From the NCBI GenBank assembly GCA_030704615.1, contig CM060732.1, forward strand, positions 71,777,053 through 71,841,052: DNA of 64,000 bases. Direction: 5' to 3'. The number at the start of each line of letters is the position of its first letter. Position 1 is the first letter of the stretch. The stretch comes from Takakia lepidozioides. Lineage: Eukaryota > Streptophyta > Takakiopsida > Takakiales > Takakiaceae. This document shows, piece by piece, positions 1 to 10,969 of this stretch. The notes under the pieces were generated by a model. The model was not told where the DNA came from. It was given only the letters and a program-made list of their open reading frames with translations, and ran no database searches. Made by a program: the position numbers and the translations under genes.

Positions 1-295
1 GCTATCCCCATCCCTCCACTTCCAAATATGTTGTCATGTTGTTGCTCATAACATGGAGAAGGGATCAGAACACATGTCTCAGGTAGAATATTTTCGTTCA
101 CGGTGGAGCCGCCTCTTACTTGATCGGCTTCACTTGCCGGGAGATCGTGAGTCATCCCGACTGGTGGTTCCTGCTGTTTTGAAGACAAAGGTATCAGTGG
201 TGAAATCAGTGGTTTTTTTCAACATCTCTTGGCTAGCTAGCAGTACTTGCAGAATACGGAAATGAGGTCCATTAGTAATGCATGAGTGCCAATAA

Positions 296-835
296 TCAAC
301 CATTTAAAAAGTCGCACATTATTGCCGGACCTTCTGTTGGTTGTGGGTGGCATAATTGGTTGTCACTTGATCTTGCAAATCCTACCTGTGGCAGCTGCAG
401 ATCCAATTGTTGAACTTCTTGATGGACTGCCGGATGTTGCATTAAATTTTCTGGAACATCATTGTACGACTCCTGAATCTGGAAGTAATCATCGTAGTTG
501 AAGTACTCATCAACCTCCATTTGCAGCTGCTGCTTGTGGATCGTTTCTATGAAAGAATGGATGTCGGAATTACCATGCCCTGGCAGTTCCAGATGGCCAG
601 ACTTTGATGATGCAGACCTCTCCAAACTTAGCCCCTCTCCTCCATCATCTGCCAGCGCACCATTTAGGGTGGAGTCACCTCCATTATTACTGACCTTCTG
701 TTGGTTGCGGGCATCATAATCAGTTGAGTACTCCTTGTAGTTGAAGTACTCATCAAACCATGCATCCTCCATTGGCAGCTGCAGCTTGTGGCCTTCGCAT
801 GTTTGAACTTCTTGAGGGACTGCCAGACATTGCAT
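296..835 (-). CDS. Unassigned acidic protein, large 3' exon
   Basis: A 179-residue open frame on the minus strand, opening with an in-frame ATG (833-835). It is rich in Asp, Glu, Gln, Tyr and Asn and carries two copies of a DEYFNY block (near residues 28 and 107), each followed by further acidic and Tyr residues. The Gln-rich, acidic composition would suit a nuclear regulatory protein or activation region, but I see no named domain. The block ALADDGGEGLSLE recurs in altered form in the exon candidate at 1031-1255, so the two pieces probably belong to one gene. The plus strand has only short frames here. Coding status is inferred from length, composition and internal duplication. Confidence 0.4.
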   Translation of the reverse strand: MQCLAVPQEVQTCEGHKLQLPMEDAWFDEYFNYKEYSTDYDARNQQKVSNNGGDSTLNGALADDGGEGLSLERSASSKSGHLELPGHGNSDIHSFIETIHKQQLQMEVDEYFNYDDYFQIQESYNDVPENLMQHPAVHQEVQQLDLQLPQVGFARSSDNQLCHPQPTEGPAIMCDFLNG

Positions 836-1030
836 TAGGTTTGTCCTAATAAGTTGAAGTCTGTAACTGGTTTCACCTCATGTTAGTGTCCATTTCGTGA
901 AAATCATCAACAAAAGAACAGCAAACAACCAACCGAACATCATCCCAATGTTGCTCAAGTACAGACTACTGTGGCAGCTGCTGGTCTCCACATGGGTCAT
1001 GATCTGCTTGATAGATTGGCAGGGTCATTG

Positions 1031-1255
1031 CTATAGAATCAATGTTGGCTTACCATGTTCCACATTGCCAGACTCCAATAATGCAGAAATTAGCCCCTCT
1101 CCTCCATCTTCTGCCAACCCACCAGTGTCTTGGACTTCCAAGCGCACTGGTAAGTAACTGGATAATTCATCCTCTGAAGGTGGGTTAGGTGCAAAGATTA
1201 GCGCAGCTTCGACATCTTCATGAGAATAGTTACTGTTCAGAGCCACCCTCCTCAA
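1031..1255 (-). CDS. Unassigned acidic protein, upstream exon candidate
   Basis: An open minus-strand frame without its own ATG at the 5' end, so it would be an internal exon. It is acidic and contains EDGGEGL, which matches the ADDGGEGL block of the exon at 296-835; the DNA around both blocks is also similar (shared TTAGCCCCTCTCCTCCAT on the plus strand). No known domain was recognised. A good plus-strand splice donor (GTAAGT near 1151) lies opposite it, so a plus-strand transcript cannot be excluded. Confidence 0.3.
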   Translation of the reverse strand: MRRVALNSNYSHEDVEAALIFAPNPPSEDELSSYLPVRLEVQDTGGLAEDGGEGLISALLESGNVEHGKPTLIL

Positions 1256-2248
1256 ATATCAGACCATACATGTGCATAATAGCATACATTTACCTCGGTT
1301 AGCCTCAGTTACCTAGGTCTTCCAACATTTAGGTGAACTAACTGTAACAAAAGAAAAGCACAACCTGTAACTTGGATACCTCCTACTTACAGATAAATAG
1401 CTCCAGAGAGTACAATTTAGCAAAAGTAAACTGGAGCTCCTGTCACTATGGCTTACATCCTTTAGATGGGCAGTTTTCCCACCCCTCAGCCCCCTTTCCA
1501 GACCAGTAACCACCAGTTAAACACTCTGGCGCCCTTTCAATCAAACGACCATACATTTTAAGCAAACTCCAAGCTTAGTTATGTGCAAGAACCCATCTTC
1601 ATGATCTTCATACAAAAAAAAGCCAAGTGTACTTAGTTCTTGGCGCCTTCATGGAAGTTACATCTATGCAAGAGGAAGCCATGGCCATGCAATTAGAGTC
1701 AGGCCCCACGTAATTCTGAAATTGCGATAGCTCCAACCCTTCACCAAATACCGAGAAACAAATTACAATCATGTACTTAAGCAAAAGCTTATCCTTCTGC
1801 AAGCATTTGAGCAAATCATTACAAACCACTGAAGTACATACCCTAGTATACAGAAGTCGTGGTATGCTCCCTGCCTCTAAGGGTGGTTTCTAGCCCAGAC
1901 TTTCATTCGATCAAGACTTTGAACTGCACCAAGAAACTTTTTTGGCGTCCCACTCCCAAACGCAAGTGGAATACAATTCCAAACTAAGTTCTCGAACTTC
2001 ATTTTCCCAATTAACTTACAATTAGGGTTCAACTGAGAGACACACACACACGCTGAGGGATCCAGAAAACGCTGGAATAATCATAGACCAAACACAAAGT
2101 AAAATGTAGAGGAAAAATCCAAGAGAGCTATTGAGACATTGGGAACAGAGCCACCGCGCAGGGGGCTGTGGCTAATCGGTCGCAGTTGCAGATTTATTCT
2201 TCCCCCCCCGTGTTCACAGAGATGAAAGCGAGCTGCAAACAACTGACA
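1256..2248. other. Probable intron or untranslated sequence of the minus-strand gene
   Basis: No convincing coding frame on either strand. It lies between the exon candidates at 1031-1255 and 2249-2524 and includes a short CACACA run near 2041. Most simply it is intronic. Confidence 0.3.
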
Positions 2249-2524
2249 CTAATAAAACTTCCAGTTCGTTGTTGACTGGGAGAGACTACACTTGGACCTA
2301 AAGTATAATTGGGCATCCCCACGAACAAACCTCCGATGGCGCTTGCCAAGAATGGTTTCCATGTCCTCGGTCTGAGTCCGATAGAAGCAGCATTCTGGTG
2401 TTCGAAGACCAGGGCACTGGGCACACGTGAGATTCGGCAAACTGGCGACAAAATGACCGAGTTCAGCCACTCGATGTCTTGGATCAAACTCTTCCAGACT
2501 CGCAGAAGAATCGCTGTCCGGCAT
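2249..2524 (-). CDS. Unassigned gene, 5' exon candidate
   Basis: A minus-strand frame of 91 residues starting at an ATG at 2524. It begins MPDSDSSASLEEFDPRH and contains CAQC and ECC clusters and a basic GKRHRRF stretch near residue 60. It lies about 125 bp downstream of a TATA box on the same strand (2649-2656). One earlier minus-strand ATG at 2606 opens a short frame that soon stops, so it would act as an upstream ORF. I do not recognise the protein and the 3' splice boundary is not clear. It is read as the first coding exon of the gene continuing at 1255-296 because of strand, order and promoter. Confidence 0.3.
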   Translation of the reverse strand: MPDSDSSASLEEFDPRHRVAELGHFVASLPNLTCAQCPGLRTPECCFYRTQTEDMETILGKRHRRFVRGDAQLYFRSKCSLSQSTTNWKFY

Positions 2525-2648
2525 CTTTCCGAGCTTCTATTCAACACTTGCAGCACTCTCTTTGAAGCCGATGCTTCCTCCCTCTCTCTCTTCCAGTCCA
2601 CAACATCTTACCACATCCATCTCACTGGCGCAGCAAGCTTCGAAGCAG

Positions 2649-2656
2649 CTTTTATA
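2649..2656 (-). promoter_or_regulatory. TATA box of the minus-strand gene
   Basis: The minus strand reads TATAAAAG here. Transcription would start near 2620, followed by a leader of about 95 bases to the ATG at 2524. Confidence 0.5.
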
Positions 2657-2699
2657 CCCACATGACGCCATCGCTCTTCGACAGACGAGCTGTCACACG

Positions 2700-3240
2700 T
2701 GCTAGATGGATGGACAAAACGTACATTTTTTTCGTACATCAGGATCTGTTAAGAGCATGCAACGAACGTGGCGGACTTCTCTCGTCGATTATTCATTCAC
2801 ATCCATAGTATCATCCGTCGTAGCGGCTACGTACCATGTTTTACACCTACGGCGGCAACGTTGATGGCGGCGACGTTGATTTCAATGTGACTGGATAGTT
2901 TCTCGTATTTGACCTCGTCAATAAGTGTATAGTAAGTATAAGGACATGGCCGAGCACAGTGGGGTTGTGAGCCGGAATCGGCCAGCTAACCCCACTTCAT
3001 GCTTAACCGGGCGCAGAGAGAATCTCCGATGCGCATTTTGTGGATCCTGTTGAGGGGTTGCCGGGGATAAAGTTATCGGAAATTTGATCGGGGGTTATCA
3101 ACTGTACATGGGGAGGTCCGTTTGGGCGTTATGCTGATGTAATAAGTCGATGGATTTTACCTCCAGGCTCTTGGAATTCCACGCTTCCAATATAAAATGT
3201 CGTCGTGGGAACTGGAAGGCCGGGGCGGAAAGGGAGGAAT
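2700..3240. other. Intergenic stretch
   Basis: No gene seen. It holds two adjacent 15-bp units at 2851-2880 (GGCGGCAACGTTGAT, then a one-base variant). It ends abruptly where the truncated LTR of chromovirus copy 1 begins. Confidence 0.5.
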
Positions 3241-3280
3241 GATCTTTTGTTTGTGTTCAGTTGTGTTCTCGTTCTTAACA
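3241..3280 (+). repeat. Remnant of 5' LTR, copy 1
   Basis: These 40 bases match the last 40 bases of the element's 3' LTR (9375-9414) and end in AACA where the intact LTR ends in GACA. The upstream part of the LTR is gone, with its promoter. The sequence that follows (GTTTGGCGAGACT) is the likely primer-binding region. Confidence 0.8.
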
Positions 3281-3318
3281 GTTTGGCGAGACTAAAATTT
3301 GTTCCTTAGTTAGTTAAG

Positions 3319-4343
3319 ATGGAAAACATATTTGCGGAAATGGTCGTCATTTTGCAGAGTCTTCAGCTTTAGATGCAAGAACTTCGTACCTCTACCGCCC
3401 AATTACAAGCTGATCGGTCTCAAGATCTTGACAACGCTCTCTGTAATTTGCAACAACAAATTTCAGAGTTAAATGAGTCGAACAATGGATCTTCAATCAT
3501 ACAAGTCCCTACTGCAACAACTCATACTGCAATGGTTCATCTTCAACAGATTACGAGAGAACCAAAGATCAGCATGCCCGATAAATTTGATGGGACGAGA
3601 TCAAGATTTTTATTCAATAAGTACGATTGTTTCTACGACTACATCCACAATGTTACCCCGATAAAGGTATTCAAGTGGGATTCGTAGGCACCATTTTATT
3701 AGGCACTGCCATATCTGGGTTTGCACCGCTATTAGAAAAAAAAATCGCATTTACTATACAATTTTGAAGCGTTCATGTCCGAGTTCACTGCAACGTTTGG
3801 AGAGAATGATAGAGAGAGAGTTGCAGAGACAAAGATGCAAAATCTTCGACAAGGAGTACGTCCTGCTGCCGTCTATGCTGCCGAATTTTGACAACTTGTG
3901 TGCGACCTCGACTGCAATGAGAAGAGCCTCATTAGTCAGTTTCGATGTGGGCTAAAAGATGATGTAAAATATTTGTTGCTGACAATGCCAAACGTGAGTA
4001 CATTGAGCGAATTCATCACCCAAGTCATTGCATGCGATAATCGTTTGTTCAAAAGACGTCAAGAGAAGCCATCTGGATGATCGACGACGCACTATGCCAC
4101 TGCTACTACGGCACCAAATACAACGATCCATCAGACATCCGGCAGTGATCCTATGTAGATTGATGTTATCCGATTCAAACTATTGACGCCACAAGAAAAA
4201 CAAAGACGACGCTCGAATGAATTATGCCTCTATTGCGGAGAAGAAGATCACATAGCAATAAATTGCCATAACAAAAGAAGATTCAAAGCTCGGGACGCAA
4301 CTCAAGTGTTCGAAATGAAGAGGTCGGAAAACGAAGATGTCTA
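3319..4343 (+). pseudogene. gag remnant, chromovirus copy 1
   Basis: Starts at an ATG (3319) equivalent to that of copy 2 and encodes a capsid-like stretch (EPKISMPDKFDGTRSRF region), then a CCHC zinc knuckle near 4230-4275 (CLYCGEEDHIAINC). A TAG about 17 codons in (3370-3372), later frameshifts and another TAG near 4080 prevent translation. In a live element this protein would package the RNA in cytoplasmic particles. Confidence 0.8.
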
Positions 4344-4362
4344 GTCACAGTAGGGACCATGC

Positions 4363-4770
4363 ATGTTCAATTATGAAGATAGTATGATCTTCAAATGAAA
4401 AGTTGGTTTGTCATTACTGGCTAAACTCACTTGTCAAGTTTTTGTGGGCAAAGCCCTGGCTTGCTTGTTGTTGGGTACCAACAAAAGGGCTTAGGAGGGC
4501 TGTGTAAAACACATCAGCATCTGAAGTGCGCTGGAAGAGCAAGACAGATAAACCTTCGCTGCCACAGAGGTAGAAGCTTGCTGCTCTTGGGAGTCCCTGA
4601 GAACCATGGCTTGAGATATTGTGTTCTTTTTGTCTCCCAGGCAACTGATGGAGCATCAACAACAGCAGCGACATGATGCCAACCGACCCGGTCAGGTGTG
4701 TGAGCTGATATTTTATCTCATCACCATTTTGGTCCCTGTGCTTTCAACTTTTTCGGGTCCTACCAGTAAG
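4363..4770 (+). other. Foreign insert between gag and protease of copy 1
   Basis: Sequence absent from the same position in copy 2, where flanking gag and protease-leader bases are nearly contiguous. The insert contains a pyrimidine-rich tract ending TCTCCCAG (to 4640), then about 57 bp with a Gln/His-rich reading (QLMEHQQQQRHDANRP), then CAG|GTGTGTGAG. That is what an exon with flanking intron sequence looks like. No target duplication was found. It could be a captured host fragment or the remains of another insertion. Confidence 0.55.
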
Positions 4771-4859
4771 GTTTATACCAAAAAAATGTCTATTTGTACC
4801 TCCAGACCCTGCACCTTGCTTCACAGTTCCGGTAAAAATCAGAGTGTAAAATCGAGATA

Positions 4860-7800
4860 TCTCTGTAGAAGCAATTTTGGACTCAGGGGCTTCAACATGT
4901 TTTATTGACAAAAACTTTGCGAAGTAACATAATTTAACATTCGTAAAGAAGAAAATCTCGGCCTCCGTTGAAGTCATCGATGGACGACCGTTAGCATCAG
5001 GAAATGTTGACCATGAAACTCGACCACTTGAAGTGAGGCTTAAAGATCAAGCATCACATATTGTTTTCAACGTCATCCAGTCTTCAACGATTCATGTGAT
5101 CCTTGGACTTCCCTGGTTCGTACTTCACAATCCTGATATTGACTGACGATCGCGAAAAATTTCTGCAAGACAAAAATGTAGAAATATCAAAGGTATTCAA
5201 CCTCTGTTCCTTGGAGCTAGAGCTTTCTTGAGAGCTACCAAAAATGATGCGACATTTGCACTCTATGCAACTCCGATAAAGACCACAACAGACAAATGTA
5301 CTTCAACATTACCCACTCAATATCAAGATTTCAAGGATGTCTTCGAGAAGAAAAATGCAGACGTATTGCCAAGAACATCGACCTCATGATTGTGCAATTG
5401 AGTTACAAGAAGGAGCCCAACCACCATTCGGCCTAATCTATAACTTATCCCAAACAGAGTTGGTTGCATTACGTGAATACATTCATGAAAATTAGTCGAA
5501 GAACTTCATCCGACATTCAAAATTACCTACGGGGGTGCCTATCTTGTTTGTGACAAAGAAAGACGGATCATTACGCATGTGTGTAGACTATCGCGGTCTC
5601 AACAAAGTTACAATTAAGAATCGTTATCCGTTGCCGCTGATTTCTGGGCTTCTCGATCAGCTGGGACGAGCGAAGATGTTCACCAAAATTGACTTGAGAG
5701 GAGCTTATAACCTTGTACAGATAAAACAAGGAGACAAATGGAAAACAACTTTTCGAACAATGTATGAACATTTTGAATACAATGTTATGCATTTCGGTCT
5801 TACAAATGCTCCAGCAATTTTCCAACATATGATGAATGACATCTTTCGAGAATTTTTAGATGAGTTTGTAGTCATTTATTTGGACGACATTTTGATATTT
5901 TCACAGTGAAGAACATAGCCGTCATGTACGCCTTGTCTTTGATAAATTAAGAGAAAGAGGATTATATGTTAAGTTGGAAAAATATCTTTTATATCAATTT
6001 GAGGTCGAATTTTTGGGCTACATTATTTCCGACAAATGCGTCTTTATGGATCAGAAAAAAATACGAACCATAATCGAGTGGATTAAACCAACTTCGGTTC
6101 GAGATGTATATTGTTTTCTGGGATTCGCTAATTTCTATAAAATCTTCATCAAAGACTACTCCAAAATTGCCGTACCATTGACATGACTCATAGGGAAAAA
6201 CAAATTTGTATGAGACGAGAAGGCTGACCAGACATTTGAAAGGCTGAAGCAGACATTTACAACGGCTCCAATTCTGGTACATGCAAACCCATCTAAACCG
6301 TTCTTTTTGGAAGCAGATGCATCGGACTTTGCACTTGACGCTGTATTCTCTCAATACGGGACGGATGACCGACTTCATCATGTTGGTTTTCGTTCTCGAA
6401 AATTTCCCGCTGCAGGAATCAATTATGAAATCCATGACAAAGAACTTCTAGCAATTATCGATGTTTTTGAGGAATAACGTCATCTATTGGAGAGAACTAA
6501 ACATCAGGTCACTGTCTACCGATCACAAAAACCTCGAGTATTTTATGAGTGTTGGTGTTTTGAATCGACGTCAAGCGAGATGAAGTATGTCACTAGCAAG
6601 GTTTGATTTTGTTATTACCCACCGCCCCGGACATCTTCAAGGAAACCAAGATGCTCTTTTTCGACAATCGTATCTTGCATCAAAAGAATGGGACGCAGCT
6701 TTCGACCAACAAAAATCCATCATCTTGAAACCAACAAATCTCCAATTGAATATGCTATATATATATCCACCTATGACGATGCAGTGATCAAAAAGGAGAT
6801 TTAGGAAGCACTGAAGAGCGACCAATTTGCTAAAACACTACGAAGTCAACCTCAAGACCACCCACATATTACAAACGATTTCGAATTCAAAGATGACTTA
6901 CTTTATTTCAAGGGACTTCTCTATGTATATCCATGACCTATACGACTTCAAGTTCTTCAAACATGTCACGATATTCCGGCTGTAGGACATTTCGACTTCA
7001 ACAAAACAATGGAATTGATATCGAGGGACTATTGCCTTACGGCCTTCTTCAACCATTACCCATTCCCAAAGGTCCATGGTCGTCCGTGTCTATGGACTTT
7101 ATTACGGACTTTTCAATTTTCAAGACTACCGATTCAATCATTGTTATTGTGGATCGTTTTACGAAGATGACACATTTCATTCCATGTAATAAGACGGTTA
7201 CAGGCAGGGAAACTGCAAGACTTTTTCTCAATAATATCTACCGCATTCATGGACTCCCAAAGGACATCGAATCTGATCGATGACCATAGTTTATATCAAA
7301 TTTCTAGAGGGGATTATTTCACCTATTGGATACTAAGATCAACCTCTCTACAGCTAATAATCCACAGACTGATGATCAAACCGAATGCGTAAACCAGATT
7401 TTGGAGCAGTATCTTCGTTGTACGATAAATTATCACCAAGATAATTGGACGGATCTTCTACCATTGGCTAAGTTTGCCTACAATAACACTATGCATTCTT
7501 CGACCAAGCAAACTCTATTTTTCTCCAATTATGGTCATCATCCTTGAACAAACCATTTTCACATGAAGACTGTTGGAAGCCATGCTGCGGAAAATCTTGC
7601 CACTCATCTTACTACAATTCACAATGAGCTTACATTCCACCTCGCAGAAGCTAAAAAACAATACAAGGAGTATGCAAATCAACATCGCCAACTCCAACCC
7701 CAGTTCAAGGTTGGAGATCGTGTGTGGCTTCTTCGACGGGACATACAAACCTTGCGACCATCAAGGAAGTTGGATTATCAACGCTTGGGACCATTCAAAA

Positions 7801-8160
7801 TTATTCGATAAATAAATCCGGTCAATTTTCGGTTTGAACGCCCACGAAGTATGCGCATCCATCCAGTTTTTCATGTTTCATTATTGGAGTTGTATCATCC
7901 ATCGAATATTCCAGGGAGACTTTCCGTACCACCTCCACCAATCGAAGTCAATCAGGAAATTGAGTATGAAGTCGACGAAGTCCTAGACTCTTGCATCAAG
8001 TATAAACGTCTTGAATATTTCGCACATTGGAAATGCTACGACATCAGCAAACGAACGTGAAAACCTTCATCCAATCTTGCCAATGCATTTGACAAAGTCC
8101 AAGAGTTTCATCAACAATATCCAGCTAAGCCCCGAGCTACTCGTCAATAAGACGTCACAA
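4860..8160 (+). pseudogene. pol remnant with chromodomain, copy 1
   Basis: Protease with the DSGAS active-site motif (near 4876), reverse transcriptase 5535-6186 with DLRGAY and the catalytic YLDDIL (near 5877), RNase H about 6290-6480 (EADASDFAL), integrase core 6990-7560 with the catalytic Asp, Asp and Glu still visible, a GPF-type module near 7790, and a chromodomain at 7960-8130 (EYEVDEVLD). Stops and frameshifts occur throughout. The HHCC zinc finger of integrase is missing: after ELISRDY-like codons the sequence jumps over about 80 bp present in copy 2. No functional enzyme can come from this copy. Confidence 0.88.
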
Positions 8161-8188
8161 CGATGATGTCAGCCAAGTTAGCTTCAAG

Positions 8189-8698
8189 GTGAAGACTCTA
8201 CATTCAGTGTACCTGATACATGCTAAGGAGGGAGGAGCACCACACATCAATATATATAGCTACACTTCCAGTACTCTTGCATCTTGTATTGACAGCATGA
8301 AGTCACATGAACTAGATATATTGGAGCTGTCGCTTACCCAACTATCAGATCAGCCGTTTCGACTCTCACAACTTTCAACATTACGCCGACGCTCTCAAGA
8401 CGATGGGCCAACAATGCGACGCGTACTTCCTCGTCTGGACCCCGTACGACGGCAAGTGGAGCCTACTTGAAGTCTGATAATTCTGTTGGAGGTTGAGGCT
8501 TCGAACCCTGAGGGCAATGAAATTATGTTTGAAAACAGCTTTGAAAATCAGAATGCCCAAATCACTGCGTGGTCCCAAGTTCAAGATGTTGGACATTATC
8601 GATGGTTGCAGGGACCTATAATTCATTTGAGTCAAGAACGAAGTGTCGAATACTTGGCAAGTACCATTCGCCGGATTTTGGATTTTCTCCAACTCTAA
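8189..8698 (+). pseudogene. Extra 3' ORF of the chromovirus, copy 1
   Basis: A frame between the chromodomain and the 3' LTR, homologous over its length to the open frame at 59294-59785. It is broken by one TGA at 8468-8470, where copy 2 has CGA, so a single CpG transition explains the break. The last part (8486-8698) is open again. Function unknown; see the copy 2 entry. Confidence 0.6.
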
Positions 8699-8753
8699 GC
8701 AAGTCCAAGATTTTACCGCTCCTCGAGGAACTCGGTGCTAGAAGAGGGGGTGA

Positions 8754-9414
8754 TGTCACGGACATAGCCCAAAGGAACTTACTAGGAATAAATACAAAAA
8801 ATTACCAAGTTATCATGTTACTAAAAGTTATCATGATCTATCATGATTTATCATAAGTTATCATAAATTACCAAGTTACCGAGAGATTACCAAATTACCG
8901 AGAATAATTGGGAAACTGCTGAAGAAGCTTCTTTTGGAGAAAACTTCTCCATCAAGATACCTCCTTTGTTTAAAGAAACTTCTCCATCAAGAAATCTTTG
9001 TTTAAGGAAACTTCTCCTTTAAGGAACCTTTGTTTAACCTTGGAAACTTCTCCATCAAGAAACCTCTATTGGTGAAGTTTCTTAGAGAACTTCTTAGTAG
9101 CCAGTATACATATGAGGCGAGACTGGACACTCTTTAGTCTTGCCAACACAAGTTCAAGCTAGTCTTGTTTCCAGTCCCAGTACTCAAGTCCAGCTTCTAG
9201 TACTCTAGTCCAGTTTCCAGTATCTGGTACTCTAGTCCAGTTTCCAGCATTCTAGTATTCGAGTCGAGTTCCCAGTATCTTGTACTTTTGTCCACTGTTA
9301 TAATTAAGATCATTTTGATTCATATATACCCATCATGCATTCGGCCACGCCGACCCTGACTTCTTGTCTAGTCTGATCTTTTGTTTGTGTTCAATTATGT
9401 TCTCGTCCTTGACA
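8754..9414 (+). repeat. 3' LTR of chromovirus copy 1
   Basis: 661 bp beginning TGTCACGGACAT and ending CTTGACA. It follows a purine-rich tract (AGAAGAGGGGGTGA) that would be the polypurine tract. It contains repeated GAANNTTC blocks upstream of a TATA-like stretch near 9109, and tandem copies of a CCAGT-rich unit (9165-9285) in the presumed R/U5 part. Confidence 0.9.
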
Positions 9415-9620
9415 ACTCCCACATTATAATCTGCTCATAACTTATTAGTCTCGAAAAGAGGCAGTAGCCGTGAGGCGAAGTGGCTCTTAGTTATGCCGGT
9501 TTTGGCCGGAGTCTTCTTTTGCTTTCTCTTTCTCGGCTCATTCCAACGGTGGAATGACCTAATAATTTTTGACCACCTATATGATGTAGTTACTAACAAC
9601 ATTGTACGGTTTGGCAGCAA
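9415..9620. other. Spacer
   Basis: No gene or clear repeat seen. With the 5' LTR truncated, no matching target duplication can be checked here. Confidence 0.4.
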
Positions 9621-10194
9621 CATACATCCACTCTTGTCAGGCCATGTTAGGTCTTTCTAAGAGTTTGAAAAAAAAACTCTCGTCCTTTAGGGGTTAAACA
9701 AGTCCAAGTTTTTTTTAATAAAAAAAATCCAAGTTCTTTTTAAGAAAATAAAATATCTAAACTCAGAAATCTAATATAATAATAAAAGTAGTCATAAATA
9801 TTTTACTTCTTAAGTTCCTCATCATCTATTAGTGAACCCAATAAAATGCTCGATGTATTTATCTTTGGGCAACCAGTTCCAGTTCCACATCAAATGAAAC
9901 ACATCAACATACATCCACTCTTGTCAGGCCATGTTAGGTCTTTCTAAGAGTTTGCAAAAAAAACTCTCGTCCTCTAGGGGTTAAACAAGTCCAAGTTTTT
10001 TTTTATAAAAAAAATCCAAGTTCTTCTTAAGAAAATAAAATATCTAAACTCAGAAATCTAATATAATAATAAAAGTAGTCATAAATATTTTACTTCCTAA
10101 GTTCCTCATCATCGATTACTGAACCTAATAAAATGCTCGATGTATTTCTCTTTGGGCAACCAGTTCGAGCTCCACATCAAATGAAACACAAATA
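9621..10194. repeat. Direct tandem duplication, 287-bp unit x2
   Basis: Unit 1 (9621-9907) and unit 2 (9908-10194) both start CATACATCCACTCTTGTCAG and run in parallel with few differences. The unit is A/T-rich with no coding frame. High identity points to a recent unequal exchange or replication slippage. Confidence 0.85.
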
Positions 10195-10271
10195 TATATA
10201 TATATATTTCTCAACTGGCAGTTATCCCTGCTCTTCCTAACCAGTGGTTCCTAAGATGTTGGGTAGAGGAA

Positions 10272-10462
10272 CACCTTCATGCTGAGAACCAACATGTAGC
10301 CTAGTGGTAATGGGTACATACCACATTGGATGTGGTTGTGGGTTGAAACCACGGTGTGGAGTGTCATGAAGGTGTCCACCATTCAGCTAGAAGGCAGTAG
10401 CCCTTGTGGTGAAGAGACACCATAATTTACGCTCCCTTCGGGAGGCGTCTATATATATATTT
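10272..10462 (+). mobile_element. tRNA-derived SINE, family 1, copy a
   Basis: Contains an A-box-like GTAGCCTAGTGG and a B-box-like GGTTGAAACC, as in Pol III promoters of tRNA-derived SINEs, and the family's 3' tail with a hairpin (CTCCC-TTC-GGGAG). It ends in a TA-rich run. It is flanked by a 13-bp duplication with one mismatch: TTGGGTAGAGGAA (10259-10271) and TTGGGTAGAGAAA (10463-10475). That is direct evidence of retroposition. Confidence 0.85.
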
Positions 10463-10771
10463 TTGGGTAGAGAAATATTCCCAATATTTGCCAAAGATTT
10501 TCAAAAATATGCTTCAACGAACAGAATCACACTCAAGCGACAAAAATTACGAAACTATTTTAAAAAAAAAAATACTCTGCTCACACAATAATACACACCC
10601 ACGGTTGAATCTAAGAATATGTTCTTTAGCAAAAAATCGAACTGTGACGGTTTTGAAAATTGGGCCTACCATTGATTTCTGCTTGGTAGTTTTATCATAA
10701 TTAATATGTAGCAATGTTGTAACATTTGCATTGAATGTGTGAAGAAACAAATGAAAAGAACAAAACAATAT

Positions 10772-10934
10772 TAGAGCAGATTCGTAAAATAAAATTTAAA
10801 AATTCAAATTTTTTCTTTTTCTTTTTCGGTTGGCGGTAAAAATGACGACGACTATGTGGCTGACAATGATGACGTGGCTTACAATGATATGGCATGACGA
10901 TGATGTGACACTATGATATCATATTCCTGCTCTA
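10772..10934. mobile_element. MITE-like element, TAGAGCAG / CTGCTCTA ends
   Basis: Begins TAGAGCAG and ends CTGCTCTA, a perfect 8-bp inverted terminal repeat. The interior is A/T-rich and non-coding. Related copies lie at 11597-11822 and, as a right end only, at 38656-38663. Similarity between copies continues past both ends, so the true boundaries may be wider. Confidence 0.5.
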
Positions 10935-10969
10935 TATTAAATCTAGTCTCCGACCTTCAATCCTTGGTA

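Larger units (their letters stand above)
3241..9414 (+). mobile_element. Ty3/gypsy chromovirus copy 1, 5'-truncated and decayed
   Basis: An LTR retrotransposon in plus orientation with gag, protease, reverse transcriptase, RNase H, integrase and chromodomain in that order, which is the Ty3/gypsy order; the chromodomain marks it as a chromovirus. It is colinear with the copy at 54079-60425. All major frames are broken. The 5' LTR is reduced to its last 40 bases, about 400 bp of unrelated DNA sits between gag and protease, and about 80 bp covering the integrase zinc finger is deleted. The style of the RT and integrase suggests the Tcn1-like clade found in seed-free plants, but I could not test that. 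Confidence 0.92.

Noticed and set aside
3241-9414. Plant pararetrovirus (integrated) instead of a retrotransposon
   Set aside because: LTRs, integrase, chromodomain, and in copy 2 a 5-bp target duplication, are retrotransposon features.
10190-10210. CRISPR-like or microsatellite array (TATATATA)
   Set aside because: Simple TA repeats only; a plant nuclear region with no spacer structure.
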